This document shows positions 33,401-41,744 of a DNA stretch of 64,000 bases, one piece after another. The notes below the pieces were generated by a model. The model had not been told where the DNA came from. It ran no database searches and saw only the letters and a program-made list of their open reading frames with translations. The position numbers and the translations under genes are program-made. Each line of letters starts with the position of its first letter. The stretch's first letter is position 1. The DNA lies in NCBI GenBank assembly GCA_040902195.1, contig JBBDXS010000014.1:62001-126000 (forward strand). The letters are read 5' to 3'. This stretch comes from JBBDXS01 sp040902195 (GTDB lineage Bacteria; Chloroflexota; Dehalococcoidia; DSTF01; RBG-16-68-14).

Positions 33401-33835
33401 GACCGCCGGGACCTGCTCGAGCAGCATCGGCAGGAAGCCATCGATCTCGACGCCATTCTCATCGATAGCCTGGCGAAGACGATCGACCGTGTCCCTGTCG
33501 ATCGTCGACTCGATCTGGCCAGGAGCGTCCTGGCCCTCGCCGAGACGCTCGACCCATTCGTCGGTGTGACCGAGCAGCGTGTATGCCTGACTCGTCAGGC
33601 TGTGATCGACGGTGTCGCCGGTGCTGAACGCCGCCGAGATGATCAGCGTGCTCAGCATCAGCCCGATGATGATCAGCACGGTCTGCGCCATGCGCCGGGG
33701 CATGTTACGCAGGCCCATGAAGAACATGATGCGGTTGCGTGCGGCAACGTAGACGACGGTGCCGAGCGCGACGGCGAGCACTGCGAGCAGCACAACCATG
33801 ATCAGGTTCATGGAGATGCCAAACAGCTCGTCCAT
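30494..33835 (-). CDS. FtsX/MacB-like ABC transporter permease, double-domain
   Basis: This large permease has 1113 residues. Two FtsX domains are visible: one around residues 330-450 (AERKSELGMARAVGTKRGHL) and one at the C-terminus (VERRQQIGMLRAIGYKRSTV), each a QIGxLRAxG-type coupling motif with three to four helices. Extra membrane segments lie at the N-terminus and near residues 490-720, and large extracytoplasmic domains lie between (about residues 70-310 and 770-960). It starts 9 bases after the stop of its ATPase. Systems of this type act in lipoprotein, peptide or antibiotic export; no membrane-fusion partner gene is present. Confidence 0.9.
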   Translation of the reverse strand: MDELFGISMNLIMVVLLAVLAVALGTVVYVAARNRIMFFMGLRNMPRRMAQTVLIIIGLMLSTLIISAAFSTGDTVDHSLTSQAYTLLGHTDEWVERLGEGQDAPGQIESTIDRDTVDRLRQAIDENGVEIDGFLPMLLEQVPAVNPRTRQSEPAINIVGVDSASLEGFPDVVSTKTGDALDVASLNADELYMNRSAADALDARAGDTVQLFVSGQPHEMRVVDIVKNSLMTGVGDFDAKEGMVTRLDTLQELVDRPGEVNLVAISNPGGVRDGLDHSAQTVDDLDRTYAAAGLSGTLETYNVKRDLVDGFEEAGNFMTTFFLIFGLFSIAAGMLLIVMIFVMLAAERKSELGMARAVGTKRGHLIQMFLAEGMAYNILSAAVGAGLGVLVSFGIATVMGRIFSDFFNITPYVTLRSIVISYSLGVSLTFLTVTFSSWRVSNLNIVAAIRDLSDNAKADPEFGTWRGYLRGVLNAVVAVFTFPIGPFVQMLNGHPFGFPSRERVDPDRIPLWPFIVLPFAPFYLVALAIVYVARDRKPDTLPMWLLVAGSVIPPVGLVLVALQHRKRPVSWSTGVATLGILFGALLIWFGLSADLAFPFALGSTLAAFGIAVVLGFFGASQRLVYTSAGIFLLVFWGLTAGNRLEPLFGKLNGDVEMFFLSGVAMVTASTFVLVYNSDVFLGAVTRLSGVLGGSLPAVRTAVAYPLANKFRTGMTLAMISLVVFALTMMSTMNLNFNRLFLADEARGGWDVVIDENPNNPIDDLSQALRDGGSTLPDEFRAVGHADFAGESRVIQQSDGATVDTEGTKYPVVGVDAGFLEGGRVPLSARSVELKDLDDQAIWQMLETRNDVALVDGFTVGGGGFNFDGDTLTISGIKPDKSTFEPVMLHIVDPISHNETDVEVIGVISFGASASFPGVYVSQATFQNVFGTPIFSRDFVGLQDPGDAQAAAREIEATLLPLGAQAESIKKQIDDSQALTRNFFLLMQGFMGLGLFVGLAAVGVIAFRTVVERRQQIGMLRAIGYKRSTVALSFMLESAFIMFLGIGSGVGLAIWLSFFLITSNEFPTTSAGYAIPWPQIIFISGLTFLASLVMTFIPARQAAGVPTAEALRYE

Positions 33836-33844
33836 GGTCTGCTC

Positions 33845-34633
33845 CTACGCCGACGCGGCGGCGCTGTAACTCCCCCGTCCGCGCTCCGTCAGTGACTCAT
33901 CGATAATGTGGCCGTCCACCATCTGGATGATGCGGTGCGCGCGCTGCGCGATCTCGCGGGCGTGGGTGACGATGACGAACGTTTGCTGATGGCGCTCGTT
34001 CAGGTCGACCATTAGCTCGATGATCGCGTCGGCGTTCGTGCTGTCGAGGTCGCCTGTCGGCTCGTCGGCCCAGACGATCGCCGGGTCGTTCACGAGCGAG
34101 CGCGCGATCGTGACGCGCTGCCGCTGGCCGCCCGAAAGCTCGGCGGGCTTGTGTGTCGCCCAGTTCGTAAGACCGATCAGATCGAGCGCTTCCATCGCTT
34201 TCCTGCGCGCTTCCTTCGCGGACGTTCCCGACACGAGCAGTGGCAGCTCGACGTTCTCGACCGAGGAAAGGATGGGCAGGAGGTTGTAGAACTGAAAGAC
34301 GAAGCCCATACGATGCGCGCGGTACTCGGACTTCTTGTTATCGGAGAGCGTGTTGATGTCGACGCCCTCGATGAGGATCGTTCCGGCGTCGATGTCATCG
34401 AGGCCGCTCAGGCAGTTGAGGAGTGTTGTCTTTCCGCAGCCCGATGGCCCCATGATGGCGACCATCTGCGCGCGCGGTACGGTCAGGGAAACGCCGCGCA
34501 GCGCCTGCACTTCGACTTTGCCGGTGTTATACGTCTTAACGACGCCGGTGGCCTCGATGATCGCAGGCTCGTTCGACTTCACGGCAGGGGTCTCCGGCTG
34601 AACAGCAGTCATGATGAATACGGGCTGCTTCAT
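33845..34633 (-). CDS. ABC transporter ATP-binding protein (LolD/MacB type)
   Basis: This ATPase of about 262 residues has all nucleotide-binding motifs: Walker A GPSGCGKTT, Q-loop FVFQFYNLLPILSSVENV, signature LSGGQRQRV, Walker B IVWADEPTGDLDS and the H-loop IVTHAREIA. The long Q-loop context and the DEPTGDLDS form are those of MacB/LolD/FtsE-type ATPases that pair with FtsX permeases. The permease follows 9 bases downstream. Start choice is uncertain: ATG at 34633 is used, with another in-frame ATG at 34612; neither has a strong SD. Confidence 0.93.
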   Translation of the reverse strand: MKQPVFIMTAVQPETPAVKSNEPAIIEATGVVKTYNTGKVEVQALRGVSLTVPRAQMVAIMGPSGCGKTTLLNCLSGLDDIDAGTILIEGVDINTLSDNKKSEYRAHRMGFVFQFYNLLPILSSVENVELPLLVSGTSAKEARRKAMEALDLIGLTNWATHKPAELSGGQRQRVTIARSLVNDPAIVWADEPTGDLDSTNADAIIELMVDLNERHQQTFVIVTHAREIAQRAHRIIQMVDGHIIDESLTERGRGSYSAAASA

Positions 34634-34698
34634 GGTAACGAACCTAGTCGCTCGGGCCAACCGAACGCACCGGGCTGCTAGAATGGCTTCAGAACGCC

Positions 34699-35289
34699 AT
34701 GGCAGAAGAAAGCCGCATCGCTACTAAGATCGGTGAACGGCTGGCGCCGCCCAAGCCGCAGACATCGATCAACGCTCAGAGCGCGCTCAGGCTCGTCCTG
34801 CTTCTGCTCACGATGTGGACGCTGCTCTCGGGCCTGGCGCTGACGTTCTTCCAGGGCGCGTCCGCGGCAACGATCGGTGGCGGGCTGGAGGGCGGCCAGG
34901 GCGAAGCCGCGCAGCGGCTGCTGGGCGTGCACCTGCTCGTGCTTGCACCCATCTTCGGGCTCATCGCCTGGCAACCCGAGCGCTACCGGCTCATCGCTTG
35001 GGTACCGTACGCCACACAGGGTGGCGTCGTCCTCGTCACGCTGTTCGACATCGTGACGGGCGCGCGCAGCATCCAGGGCGCATTGCTGCCACTCTTCGTC
35101 GCTGGGACGTTCCTCGTGCTGCTGATCTACGTCTGGCGTGAAGCGCACATCGCGGAGACGCCGCAGCCTGATGGCAGCGCTACGGTGATCGATGCCCTAC
35201 CCGCGCCCTCGAACGCACCGCCTCCTGCAGGACCGCCGCCACCGGAACCGGAGCCCGAGCCTCCGCCGGAGGGCGACATCAGCGACTAG
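34699..35289 (+). CDS. Hypothetical four-helix membrane protein with Pro-rich tail
   Basis: This 196-residue protein has predicted membrane segments near residues 30-50, 73-90, 101-117 and 127-144. The C-terminal 50 residues are cytoplasmic-looking and rich in Pro and Glu (APPPAGPPPPEPEPEPPPEG). No known family was recognised. TAGAAT at 34679-34684 could be its -10. It diverges from the ABC exporter operon and overlaps the 3' end of the convergent glycerate kinase gene by 11 bases. Confidence 0.7.
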   Translation: MAEESRIATKIGERLAPPKPQTSINAQSALRLVLLLLTMWTLLSGLALTFFQGASAATIGGGLEGGQGEAAQRLLGVHLLVLAPIFGLIAWQPERYRLIAWVPYATQGGVVLVTLFDIVTGARSIQGALLPLFVAGTFLVLLIYVWREAHIAETPQPDGSATVIDALPAPSNAPPPAGPPPPEPEPEPPPEGDISD

Positions 35290-36400
35290 CGAGCCACGCC
35301 CCGGCGCGTTCCGCCGCTTGTTCGACAAGCTCCGCCGCGCGCGACATCGATTCGTCCAGCGGCGCGAGGTCGGGCACGATCGCGACGACGGCGTCGAACT
35401 GGAGCGTCGCCTCGCGTTCGACAACGCTGCCGGCGATCGCGACGACGGGCTTGTGCGCAGCGCGCGCCGCCTTTGCCACGCCCGCTACCGTCTTGCCGAA
35501 CGCTGACTGCCGATCGAGGCGTCCTTCCGCCGTCACGACGGCATCGGCGTGAGCGAGGCGCTCGAAGAACCCCGCCGCCTCCGCAACGACCTCGAAGCCC
35601 GGCTGCACCTTCGCTCCGCAGAACGCGATCAGCCCCGCGGCCAGGCCGCCCGCCGCGCCCGCTCCCGGCACGTCCGCGACCTCGCTGCCGAGGTCGCGGC
35701 GCACGATCTCCGCGTAATGCGCCAGCGCAGCGTCCAGCTCGCGCGCTACGGCGTCACCGGCACCCTTCTGCGCGCCGTACAGCATTGATGCGCCGTCGGG
35801 GCCGCAGAGCGCGTTCGTCACGTCCGTCGCGACAACGACCTCGGACTCACGCAGGCGCGCGTCGAGCGCGGAGACATCGATGCGCTCCAGGCGCGCGAGC
35901 GCCGCGCCGCCCGGCTCGAGATCGACGCCATTCGCATCGAGCAGGCGCGCGCCCAGCGCCTGCGCCGCGCCCGCGCCGCCGTCGTTCGTCGCGCTGCCGC
36001 CCCCGCCGACGATGATGCGCCGATAGCCGGCATCGAGCGCGGCGCGGACGAGCTCCCCCGTACCGTAGGTGGAGGCGCGGCGCGGGTCGCGTTCGCCGGG
36101 ACGCAGCAGCACGAGGCCGGACGCCGCCGCCATCTCGATAACCGCTGTCGAGCCGGAGCCCAACGCGCCCCACCGCGCGCGCAGCGGCCTGCCGAGCGGG
36201 TCGTGCGCGTCCGATTCGTGATAGCGGCCACCCGTAGCGTCGACGAGCGCCTCGACTGTGCCCGGCCCGCCGTCCGCGAGCGGCAGCAGATCGATCTCGG
36301 CGTGCGGCAACGCGCGTCGCAGCCCGCGGCCGATCGCCTCGGCCGCCTGACGGCCCGTGAGCGTGCCCTTCAGCTCTTGCGGCGCAACGAGGATGCGCAT
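35279..36400 (-). CDS. Glycerate kinase (GlxK family)
   Basis: This 373-residue type I glycerate 2-kinase phosphorylates D-glycerate. Family features are the N-terminal RILVAPQELKGTLTGRQAAE, LPLADGGPGTVEAL, GGSATNDGGAGAAQALGAR and the C-terminal VTAEGRLDRQSAFGKTV. ATG at 36400 is chosen because the conserved N-terminus starts there and murJ ends 4 bases upstream; a longer frame reads into murJ. Likely cotranscribed with murJ. Pathway context (serine or glyoxylate) is not in the window. Confidence 0.92.
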   Translation of the reverse strand: MRILVAPQELKGTLTGRQAAEAIGRGLRRALPHAEIDLLPLADGGPGTVEALVDATGGRYHESDAHDPLGRPLRARWGALGSGSTAVIEMAAASGLVLLRPGERDPRRASTYGTGELVRAALDAGYRRIIVGGGGSATNDGGAGAAQALGARLLDANGVDLEPGGAALARLERIDVSALDARLRESEVVVATDVTNALCGPDGASMLYGAQKGAGDAVARELDAALAHYAEIVRRDLGSEVADVPGAGAAGGLAAGLIAFCGAKVQPGFEVVAEAAGFFERLAHADAVVTAEGRLDRQSAFGKTVAGVAKAARAAHKPVVAIAGSVVEREATLQFDAVVAIVPDLAPLDESMSRAAELVEQAAERAGAWLASR

Positions 36401-36404
36401 CGCG

Positions 36405-37982
36405 CTAGACGAATCGCGCGAGCAGCGGCACGCGACGCAGCACGGTCTCCAGCTCCTCGGAGCGGAGAGCGCGCGCCGCCCACGCGAAGACGACCGTGCC
36501 GAGCGCGCTCGCGCCGGCAAGCGCGAGGAACGAGTCGAGCTTGGTGTTCATATCAAGGTGCCCGGCCTGATCGAGGAGGACCAGGTAGCCTCCCATCACT
36601 TCGACCATCAACACCACCGCGACGGCCGTCCTCCCGACCGACATGCCGATCGCACGAAGATCGAGGCCCTCCAGTCGCGAGCGCAACGTCCAGAACAGCA
36701 GCGCCGCCTCGACGATCGTCGCAAGCGAGACAGAGAGCGCGAGGCCTTTGATGCCGAACGGGTGCACCAACGCCGCGCTGAGCACGAGGTTCACGGCCAT
36801 CGCTACGACGGCAAACATGACCGGCGTGCGCGTATCGCGCAGCGCGTAGAACGCGCGGCTGAGGATCTCTGTGGCCGCCAGCGCGAAGAGCCCGATCGCG
36901 TAATACAGCAGTGCGGACTGCGTTAGGTCCCTGGACGCAGCGTCGAATGCCCCCCACTTGAAGACGAAGGAGACGAGCGGTCCTCCGAGCACCATCAGCG
37001 CCGCTGCGCACGGCAGCGTCAGAAATAAGATCAGCCGCAAGCTCTGCTCGAGCGTCCAGCGCAGCTCGCGAAGGTTGGCGACAGCTTGTTCCGCCATCGT
37101 GGGAAAGACGGCCGTCGAGATCGCCATGCCGAACAGCGCGAGCGGCGTGAGCGTGATCAGCCAGGCATACGTGATACCGGAGATCGCTTCGTCGCTGACG
37201 GTGGATGCGAAGAAGACGGTGATCAGCAAGTTGAACTGGAACGCCGCCAGGCCGATGACCCGCGGCGCCATCAACCTCCCGACTTCGCGCACTTCCGGAT
37301 CGCGCCAGTCCGCCTCCGGCTTGTAGCGCATCCCAACGGCAACGAGCGCCGGGACCTGCACGACGAGGTGGAGCCCCGCGCCGATCACGACCGCCCACGC
37401 CAGCGCGTGTACGCTGTCGAACGCGAGGGCAGCGACGATAATCGCGATGTTGTACAGCGCAGGCGCGATCGCCGGAAATAGGAAGTGGTGGCGCGCATTC
37501 AGGATGCCCATGAACATCCCGCTGACGGCGAAGAGCACCGGCGAGACCATCATGATCCGCGTGAGGTCGATGGCGAGCGAGCGCAGCTCTTCCTGCTGCC
37601 CGCTATCCTCGCCGAGGCCCGGCGCCATCGCTGGCACGAGCAGCGGCGCGAAGATGAAGCCCAGGACCGCAAAGACGATCGTCGCGAGAAGAACCAGATT
37701 GAGCACCGAGCGCGCCATGCGCCAGGCGGCCTCCTCGCCGTCTTTCGTGAACATCCGGGCGAACGTGGGTATGAACGCGCTGCCGAGCGTCGCGCCCGCG
37801 AGAAGTTGGAAGACAAGGTCGGGCAACCGGAAGCCGACCAAGTAGGCGCTCAACTCGGGGCTCGTGCCGAACGTATTCGCGATGGCGACCGTGCGCAGCA
37901 CGCCGAGGAGGCGGCTCAGTAGGAAGCCCGCAGCGACGATCGCCGCGGCGGACGCCAGACTGGGCCGCGCCAGCCGACCCAT
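36405..37982 (-). CDS. murJ: Lipid II flippase MurJ (MviN)
   Basis: This 525-residue MOP-superfamily membrane protein translocates lipid II for peptidoglycan synthesis. The N-terminus GFLLSRLLGVLRTVAIANTFG and the GATLGSAFIPTFARMF loop are characteristic, as are LFAVSGMFMGILNARHHFLF and LSRAFYALRDTRTPV. About 14 hydrophobic helices can be traced. The start at ATG 37982 begins at MGRLARPSLASAAAIV. The presence of murJ with LCP and LysM genes nearby implies a peptidoglycan wall, informative since some Chloroflexota lack one. Confidence 0.93.
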   Translation of the reverse strand: MGRLARPSLASAAAIVAAGFLLSRLLGVLRTVAIANTFGTSPELSAYLVGFRLPDLVFQLLAGATLGSAFIPTFARMFTKDGEEAAWRMARSVLNLVLLATIVFAVLGFIFAPLLVPAMAPGLGEDSGQQEELRSLAIDLTRIMMVSPVLFAVSGMFMGILNARHHFLFPAIAPALYNIAIIVAALAFDSVHALAWAVVIGAGLHLVVQVPALVAVGMRYKPEADWRDPEVREVGRLMAPRVIGLAAFQFNLLITVFFASTVSDEAISGITYAWLITLTPLALFGMAISTAVFPTMAEQAVANLRELRWTLEQSLRLILFLTLPCAAALMVLGGPLVSFVFKWGAFDAASRDLTQSALLYYAIGLFALAATEILSRAFYALRDTRTPVMFAVVAMAVNLVLSAALVHPFGIKGLALSVSLATIVEAALLFWTLRSRLEGLDLRAIGMSVGRTAVAVVLMVEVMGGYLVLLDQAGHLDMNTKLDSFLALAGASALGTVVFAWAARALRSEELETVLRRVPLLARFV

Positions 37983-38122
37983 CAGGTCGCCTTCGGCGGG
38001 GGAGGCGGCTTCCACGAAAGGTAAGTATGACGGAAGCCGTCTCGAAGCGCATCCGGCGCTGGACACAGCTTCGCGCCTCCGCTACGATGCGCTGGTCGAG
38101 TCGCAGACTCGAGGAGGTTAAC

Positions 38123-38461
38123 TTGGCCCACTCGCTCTCCGCAAAGAAGCGGCACCGGCAATCGCTCAAGCTGCAGCAGCGCAATCGCGCCGTCAAGACG
38201 GAGGCGCGTAGTGCCGTCCGCAAGGCGCGCGAGCTGATCGCGGCGGGCTCGCAAGAAGAAGCAGCGACGGCCGTCCGTGAGGCTTCGGCCATCCTGGACC
38301 GGGCCGCGTCGAAGGGCACCCTGCACCGCAACAACGCCACCCGCCGCAAGACGCGTCTCGTGCACGGCCTGCGAAAAGTTGGCTCGCCGGACGCTCCGGC
38401 AGCGCCGAAGACGCGCAAGCCCGCTGCGAAGACCACTCGCTCGCGCGCCAAGAAGAGCTAG
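38123..38461 (+). CDS. rpsT: 30S ribosomal protein S20, TTG start, extended tail
   Basis: S20 binds 16S rRNA early in small-subunit assembly. The frame AHSLSAKKRHRQSLKLQQRN is the family N-terminus, followed by the helical body with SAVRKARELIAAG and the GTLHRNNATRRKTRL motif. GAGGAGG at 38111-38117 is 5 bases before TTG at 38123, which must be the initiator because no ATG or GTG occurs at a suitable distance. At 112 residues it is longer than the usual 85-90 owing to an Ala/Lys/Arg tail. E. coli rpsT likewise uses an inefficient UUG start and is autoregulated. Confidence 0.93.
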   Translation: MAHSLSAKKRHRQSLKLQQRNRAVKTEARSAVRKARELIAAGSQEEAATAVREASAILDRAASKGTLHRNNATRRKTRLVHGLRKVGSPDAPAAPKTRKPAAKTTRSRAKKS

Positions 38462-38479
38462 CAACAGGATCCCTCTCCT

Positions 38480-39520
38480 GTGAAGGCGCTCGTCTTTCAC
38501 GAGCCCCAGCGCATCGCCGTCGAAGAGCTTCCCGATCCCTCGCCCGGCCCGGGCGAGGTGCTGCTGCGCGTCGGTGCGACAGGCCTCTGCTTCTCCGATA
38601 TCCGAGTCTACCTCGGTCAGAAGCACGCGGCACCGGGCGTTGTGCCCGGCCACGAGGTCGCCGGCGTCGTTGCGGCGCTGGGCGAGGGCGTGACGGCCGT
38701 CCGCGAAGGCGACCGCGTCGTCGTTTGCCCGATCGTGGCGTGCGCGCGCTGTTACTTCTGTCTCGCCGGCGCGCGCCATCGCTGCGTGGCGCGCAAGACG
38801 CTCGGCTACGACGCGAACGGCGGCGCGGCGGAGCGCCTCCTCGTACCCGCGCCGATCGTATCGATGGGGCACCTGATCCCAATCCCAGCCGGCCTCTCGA
38901 TGCGGCGCGCCGCGATCACCGAGCCGCTCGCATGCGTGCTGAACTCGTTGGAGACATGCGCGATCGCAGCCGGGCACAGCATGCTCATCGTCGGCGCCGG
39001 CCCCATGGGCCTCTTCCACGTGATCCTCGCGCGCCATCTCGGCGCCGGCACGGTCATCGTCAGCGATCCCGACGCGTCGCGCCGTGAAGCCGCGCTGCGC
39101 TTCGGTGCAACAGCTGTGTTCGACCCCACATCGGACGATGTGCGCGACGCCGTGCTGTCGCATACGCGCGGTCTCGGCGCGGACGCCGTCGTGATGGCGA
39201 CCGGACGGCCGGAGACGCTCGATCTGTGCCTCGCGGCAGTGCGGCCGCAGGGTGTCGTGAACTTGTTCGCGGGCTTCCCGCCGAAGAGCAGCGTGCCGTT
39301 CGATCCGAACAGCGTGCACTACGCGGAGATACGCCTGACCGGCAGCCAGAACGCCTCGCCCGGCCAGTACCGGCGCGTGCTGGAGCTGCTTCCGCACCTG
39401 CGACAGATCGATGACGTTACGACGCACCACGTACCGCTCGCGCGAGCGACGGAGGCCTATGAGGTGCGTTTGCGCAACGAAGGGCTGAAGTCGATGGTGC
39501 TCGTCGACGAAGCGGTCTAG
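38480..39520 (+). CDS. Zinc-dependent medium-chain alcohol dehydrogenase
   Basis: This MDR-family dehydrogenase has 346 residues and a GTG start. Catalytic zinc ligands are Cys in TGLCFSD, the GHE motif (PGHEVAG) and Glu in TEPLACV. The structural zinc site is the cysteine cluster VCPIVACARCYFCLAG plus the following RHRC. The cofactor site is IVGAGPMGLFHV, with Asp at the end of the next strand (VSDPD), favouring NAD. It resembles sorbitol, threonine or galactitol dehydrogenases; substrate cannot be fixed. It starts 18 bases after rpsT, and its stop shares CTAG with the convergent LCP gene. Confidence 0.9.
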   Translation: MKALVFHEPQRIAVEELPDPSPGPGEVLLRVGATGLCFSDIRVYLGQKHAAPGVVPGHEVAGVVAALGEGVTAVREGDRVVVCPIVACARCYFCLAGARHRCVARKTLGYDANGGAAERLLVPAPIVSMGHLIPIPAGLSMRRAAITEPLACVLNSLETCAIAAGHSMLIVGAGPMGLFHVILARHLGAGTVIVSDPDASRREAALRFGATAVFDPTSDDVRDAVLSHTRGLGADAVVMATGRPETLDLCLAAVRPQGVVNLFAGFPPKSSVPFDPNSVHYAEIRLTGSQNASPGQYRRVLELLPHLRQIDDVTTHHVPLARATEAYEVRLRNEGLKSMVLVDEAV

Positions 39521-40905
39521 CCGCCGGAGGGCGCGGTATCAGTCGTGAAGTTCAGCGTCTGGGCGTCCGCGCCCAGGATCACGACGATGTCCGCGGCGCC
39601 TGTGCGCAGCAGCGCGTCTTCCGGTGCAGCGATCCGCACTTGCGCGTCGGGCACCTTTAGGAGCGTCGCGAGCTTCTGTGCCGTGTACGTCTTGCCGGAG
39701 AAGTCGATGATCTCCGTCTGCGGAACGAATGACGCCGCGGTCGAGAGCTCCAAAACGTCCTCGGAGAAGCCGAACTGACCGAGGTACCGCACGACCAGTC
39801 CCCCCAGCCCGTCTGTACCCGCTCCGTTCTGTACTTCGACGAGCGCGGCTTCTTGCTGGAGGTCGCGGTCGGTGAAGATTGCGTAGACCAGCTCCTGCAC
39901 GATGTCCTTGTCGATGAGCAGAACTGAGGCGCCGTCCGGCGTCGTCCAATCCGTCGTTGCCAAACCGATCGTGAGGGAGACGATCGCTTTGGGATCGATC
40001 TGCGCCGCGAGCTGCGCGAACCCCAACGCGCGCGCGTCCGCGACGTCTGTTACGAAGGCGTCCTCGTACTTGCCCCAGAGGTCCAGCAGCTTGTCCGGTC
40101 GCACAATGTCGAGCTGCACTGCCTTGTCCATCGCAGCGAAGATGATCTGCTGCTGTCGTTGGATCCGGTCGAGGTCGCTCGAATCGAACCGCGTGCGCGA
40201 GTAATCGAGCGCGGTCTGGCCGTCCATGTGCAGCTCGCCGATATCGAAGTGCAGCGGATGGTAGTCGCCGGGCAGCTCCGTCTCGGAGTAGTAGGGATCG
40301 TCGATCGTCTCTTCGACGTAGACATCGATGCCGCCTAGCTCATCGATAAGCGTCTTGAACCCTTCGAAGTCGATGATGATGTGGTGATCGATCGGGATGC
40401 CCAGCGTGTCCTCGGCAACTCTCTCCGCCAGCTCCGCGCCCCCGCCTGGATAGTCTTGGTCTTCGCCGATCGGGTACGCGGTGTTGATGCGCCCCTCGAA
40501 CGTGCCGCTGCCGTCCTTCGCCGGGATCTGGACCCACGAGTCGCGCGGTATGCCGATGATGCCCGCGGTCTTTGTCTGCGGATCGATCGTGAGCACGAAC
40601 ATCGTGTCCGTGCGGGTCGCGGCGCTGCCCTCGCGCGCGCGGCGGTCGAGGCCCATGACGAGGAACGTCTGTCTCGACGTCGGGGCGTCCCCGGCCTCCA
40701 CGCCGGGGATGCGGGCAAGCCCGCCGACGGGCAGGTTTTGCCCACCAAGGAAGACCTTATCGATGCGCGTGACGATCACGAGCGAGAGCCAGCCGGCCGC
40801 GACGAGGATCGCCACCCCGGCAATCGCTATCAAAAGCCGCTGGCGGAAGAGACTGGAAGAGGAGGGCGCAAAGGCTCGGGACACGGCTTCCTGAACGTAT
40901 CCCAC
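39517..40905 (-). CDS. LytR-CpsA-Psr (LCP) family protein with LytR C-terminal domain
   Basis: This 462-residue protein has a cytoplasmic N-terminus and a single membrane anchor (residues 25-47). The LCP catalytic domain includes TFLVMGLDRRAREG, RTDTMFVLTIDPQTK, GIPRDSWVQIP and ALDYSRTRFDSSDLDRIQRQ. The arginines in RDSW and RTR-type motifs bind pyrophosphate of the polyprenyl substrate. A C-terminal LytR_C domain (about residues 370-455) follows. LCP proteins attach glycopolymers to peptidoglycan. It diverges from the LysM gene and converges with the dehydrogenase. Confidence 0.92.
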   Translation of the reverse strand: MGYVQEAVSRAFAPSSSSLFRQRLLIAIAGVAILVAAGWLSLVIVTRIDKVFLGGQNLPVGGLARIPGVEAGDAPTSRQTFLVMGLDRRAREGSAATRTDTMFVLTIDPQTKTAGIIGIPRDSWVQIPAKDGSGTFEGRINTAYPIGEDQDYPGGGAELAERVAEDTLGIPIDHHIIIDFEGFKTLIDELGGIDVYVEETIDDPYYSETELPGDYHPLHFDIGELHMDGQTALDYSRTRFDSSDLDRIQRQQQIIFAAMDKAVQLDIVRPDKLLDLWGKYEDAFVTDVADARALGFAQLAAQIDPKAIVSLTIGLATTDWTTPDGASVLLIDKDIVQELVYAIFTDRDLQQEAALVEVQNGAGTDGLGGLVVRYLGQFGFSEDVLELSTAASFVPQTEIIDFSGKTYTAQKLATLLKVPDAQVRIAAPEDALLRTGAADIVVILGADAQTLNFTTDTAPSGG

Positions 40906-41056
40906 ACCTATGTCTGAGTCAAGAATCGGGCATAACCATGCGATTGAAGCGCCCCGCTACCGCATATGGCGATTATTGATTAGATTTGCCACATCTTGTG
41001 CTAGACGGACGGAACCTGTACCGTAGAACAAATTCGGCAGCAACGGAGGCTCGCCA

Positions 41057-41740
41057 ATGGCGTCACCATACATCTCGCACCAAACGCACCCGCGGCAGCC
41101 CATCGAGCGCCCCTGGTTGGGAATGGCGTTGCTCATCGCCGTACCCCTCCTGGCGCTCATTCTCGTCCGGATGCTCTGGTCGGGCTCCGGACTCTGGTTC
41201 CTCACCGTGGGAATTATCCTGCTCGGTATCGCCGCCGTGATGTTCCTCGCGCGGCGGCCGCAGGAGCGCGAGTACGGGCAGCCCGCGCTCGCGGAGGAGC
41301 CGAATCGCGTGCCGCTCGTGCTGGCCGGGATCGGCGTCGTCTTCCTGGCGATGCTGCTGCTGCCAAACTTCGCGGACAGCGGTAGCAGCAACTCGAGCAC
41401 GACGGCCGTGCAGGAGCAGCAGAACGGTCTCAGCTCCGGCGTCGCGGGAGTCCAGCAACAACAACCGCAAGTGCAAGTACAGCCTACGGTCGCGGTCCAG
41501 CCGACCGCAGCGCCCGTGGCGCAGCAGCCGCCCGCCAGCGCGGCGGAGGACACGACGGCGCCCGTCGTCGACGGCGAGACCTACATCGTGCAGGACGGCG
41601 ACACGATCTCGGATATCGCCGATCGCTTCGGTGTCACAACGGACGATATTCTCGCGGCGAACGGGCTCGATAATCCCGACGCGCTGCAGATCGGCGACGA
41701 GCTGATCATCCCGGCGCCGGCGGCCGGCGAGACGGAGTAG
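41057..41740 (+). CDS. Membrane protein with C-terminal LysM domain
   Basis: This 227-residue protein has hydrophobic segments at about 21-40, 46-63 and 84-102. A Gln/Pro/Val-rich linker follows, then one LysM domain at residues 176-222 (TYIVQDGDTISDIADRFGVT, then ILAANGLDNPDALQIGDELI). LysM binds N-acetylglucosamine polymers, so the domain likely contacts peptidoglycan outside the cell. AACGGAGG upstream supports the ATG at 41057. It is divergent from the LCP gene, and both are wall-related. The stop lies 4 bases before the convergent alpha/beta hydrolase gene end. Confidence 0.88.
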   Translation: MASPYISHQTHPRQPIERPWLGMALLIAVPLLALILVRMLWSGSGLWFLTVGIILLGIAAVMFLARRPQEREYGQPALAEEPNRVPLVLAGIGVVFLAMLLLPNFADSGSSNSSTTAVQEQQNGLSSGVAGVQQQQPQVQVQPTVAVQPTAAPVAQQPPASAAEDTTAPVVDGETYIVQDGDTISDIADRFGVTTDDILAANGLDNPDALQIGDELIIPAPAAGETE

Positions 41741-41744
41741 TTGC

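Noticed and set aside
37982..39430. Long minus-strand open frame (about 480 codons) opposite rpsT and the alcohol dehydrogenase
   Set aside because: Arg/His/Ala-rich composition with no motifs; it mirrors the third-codon GC bias of the real plus-strand genes.
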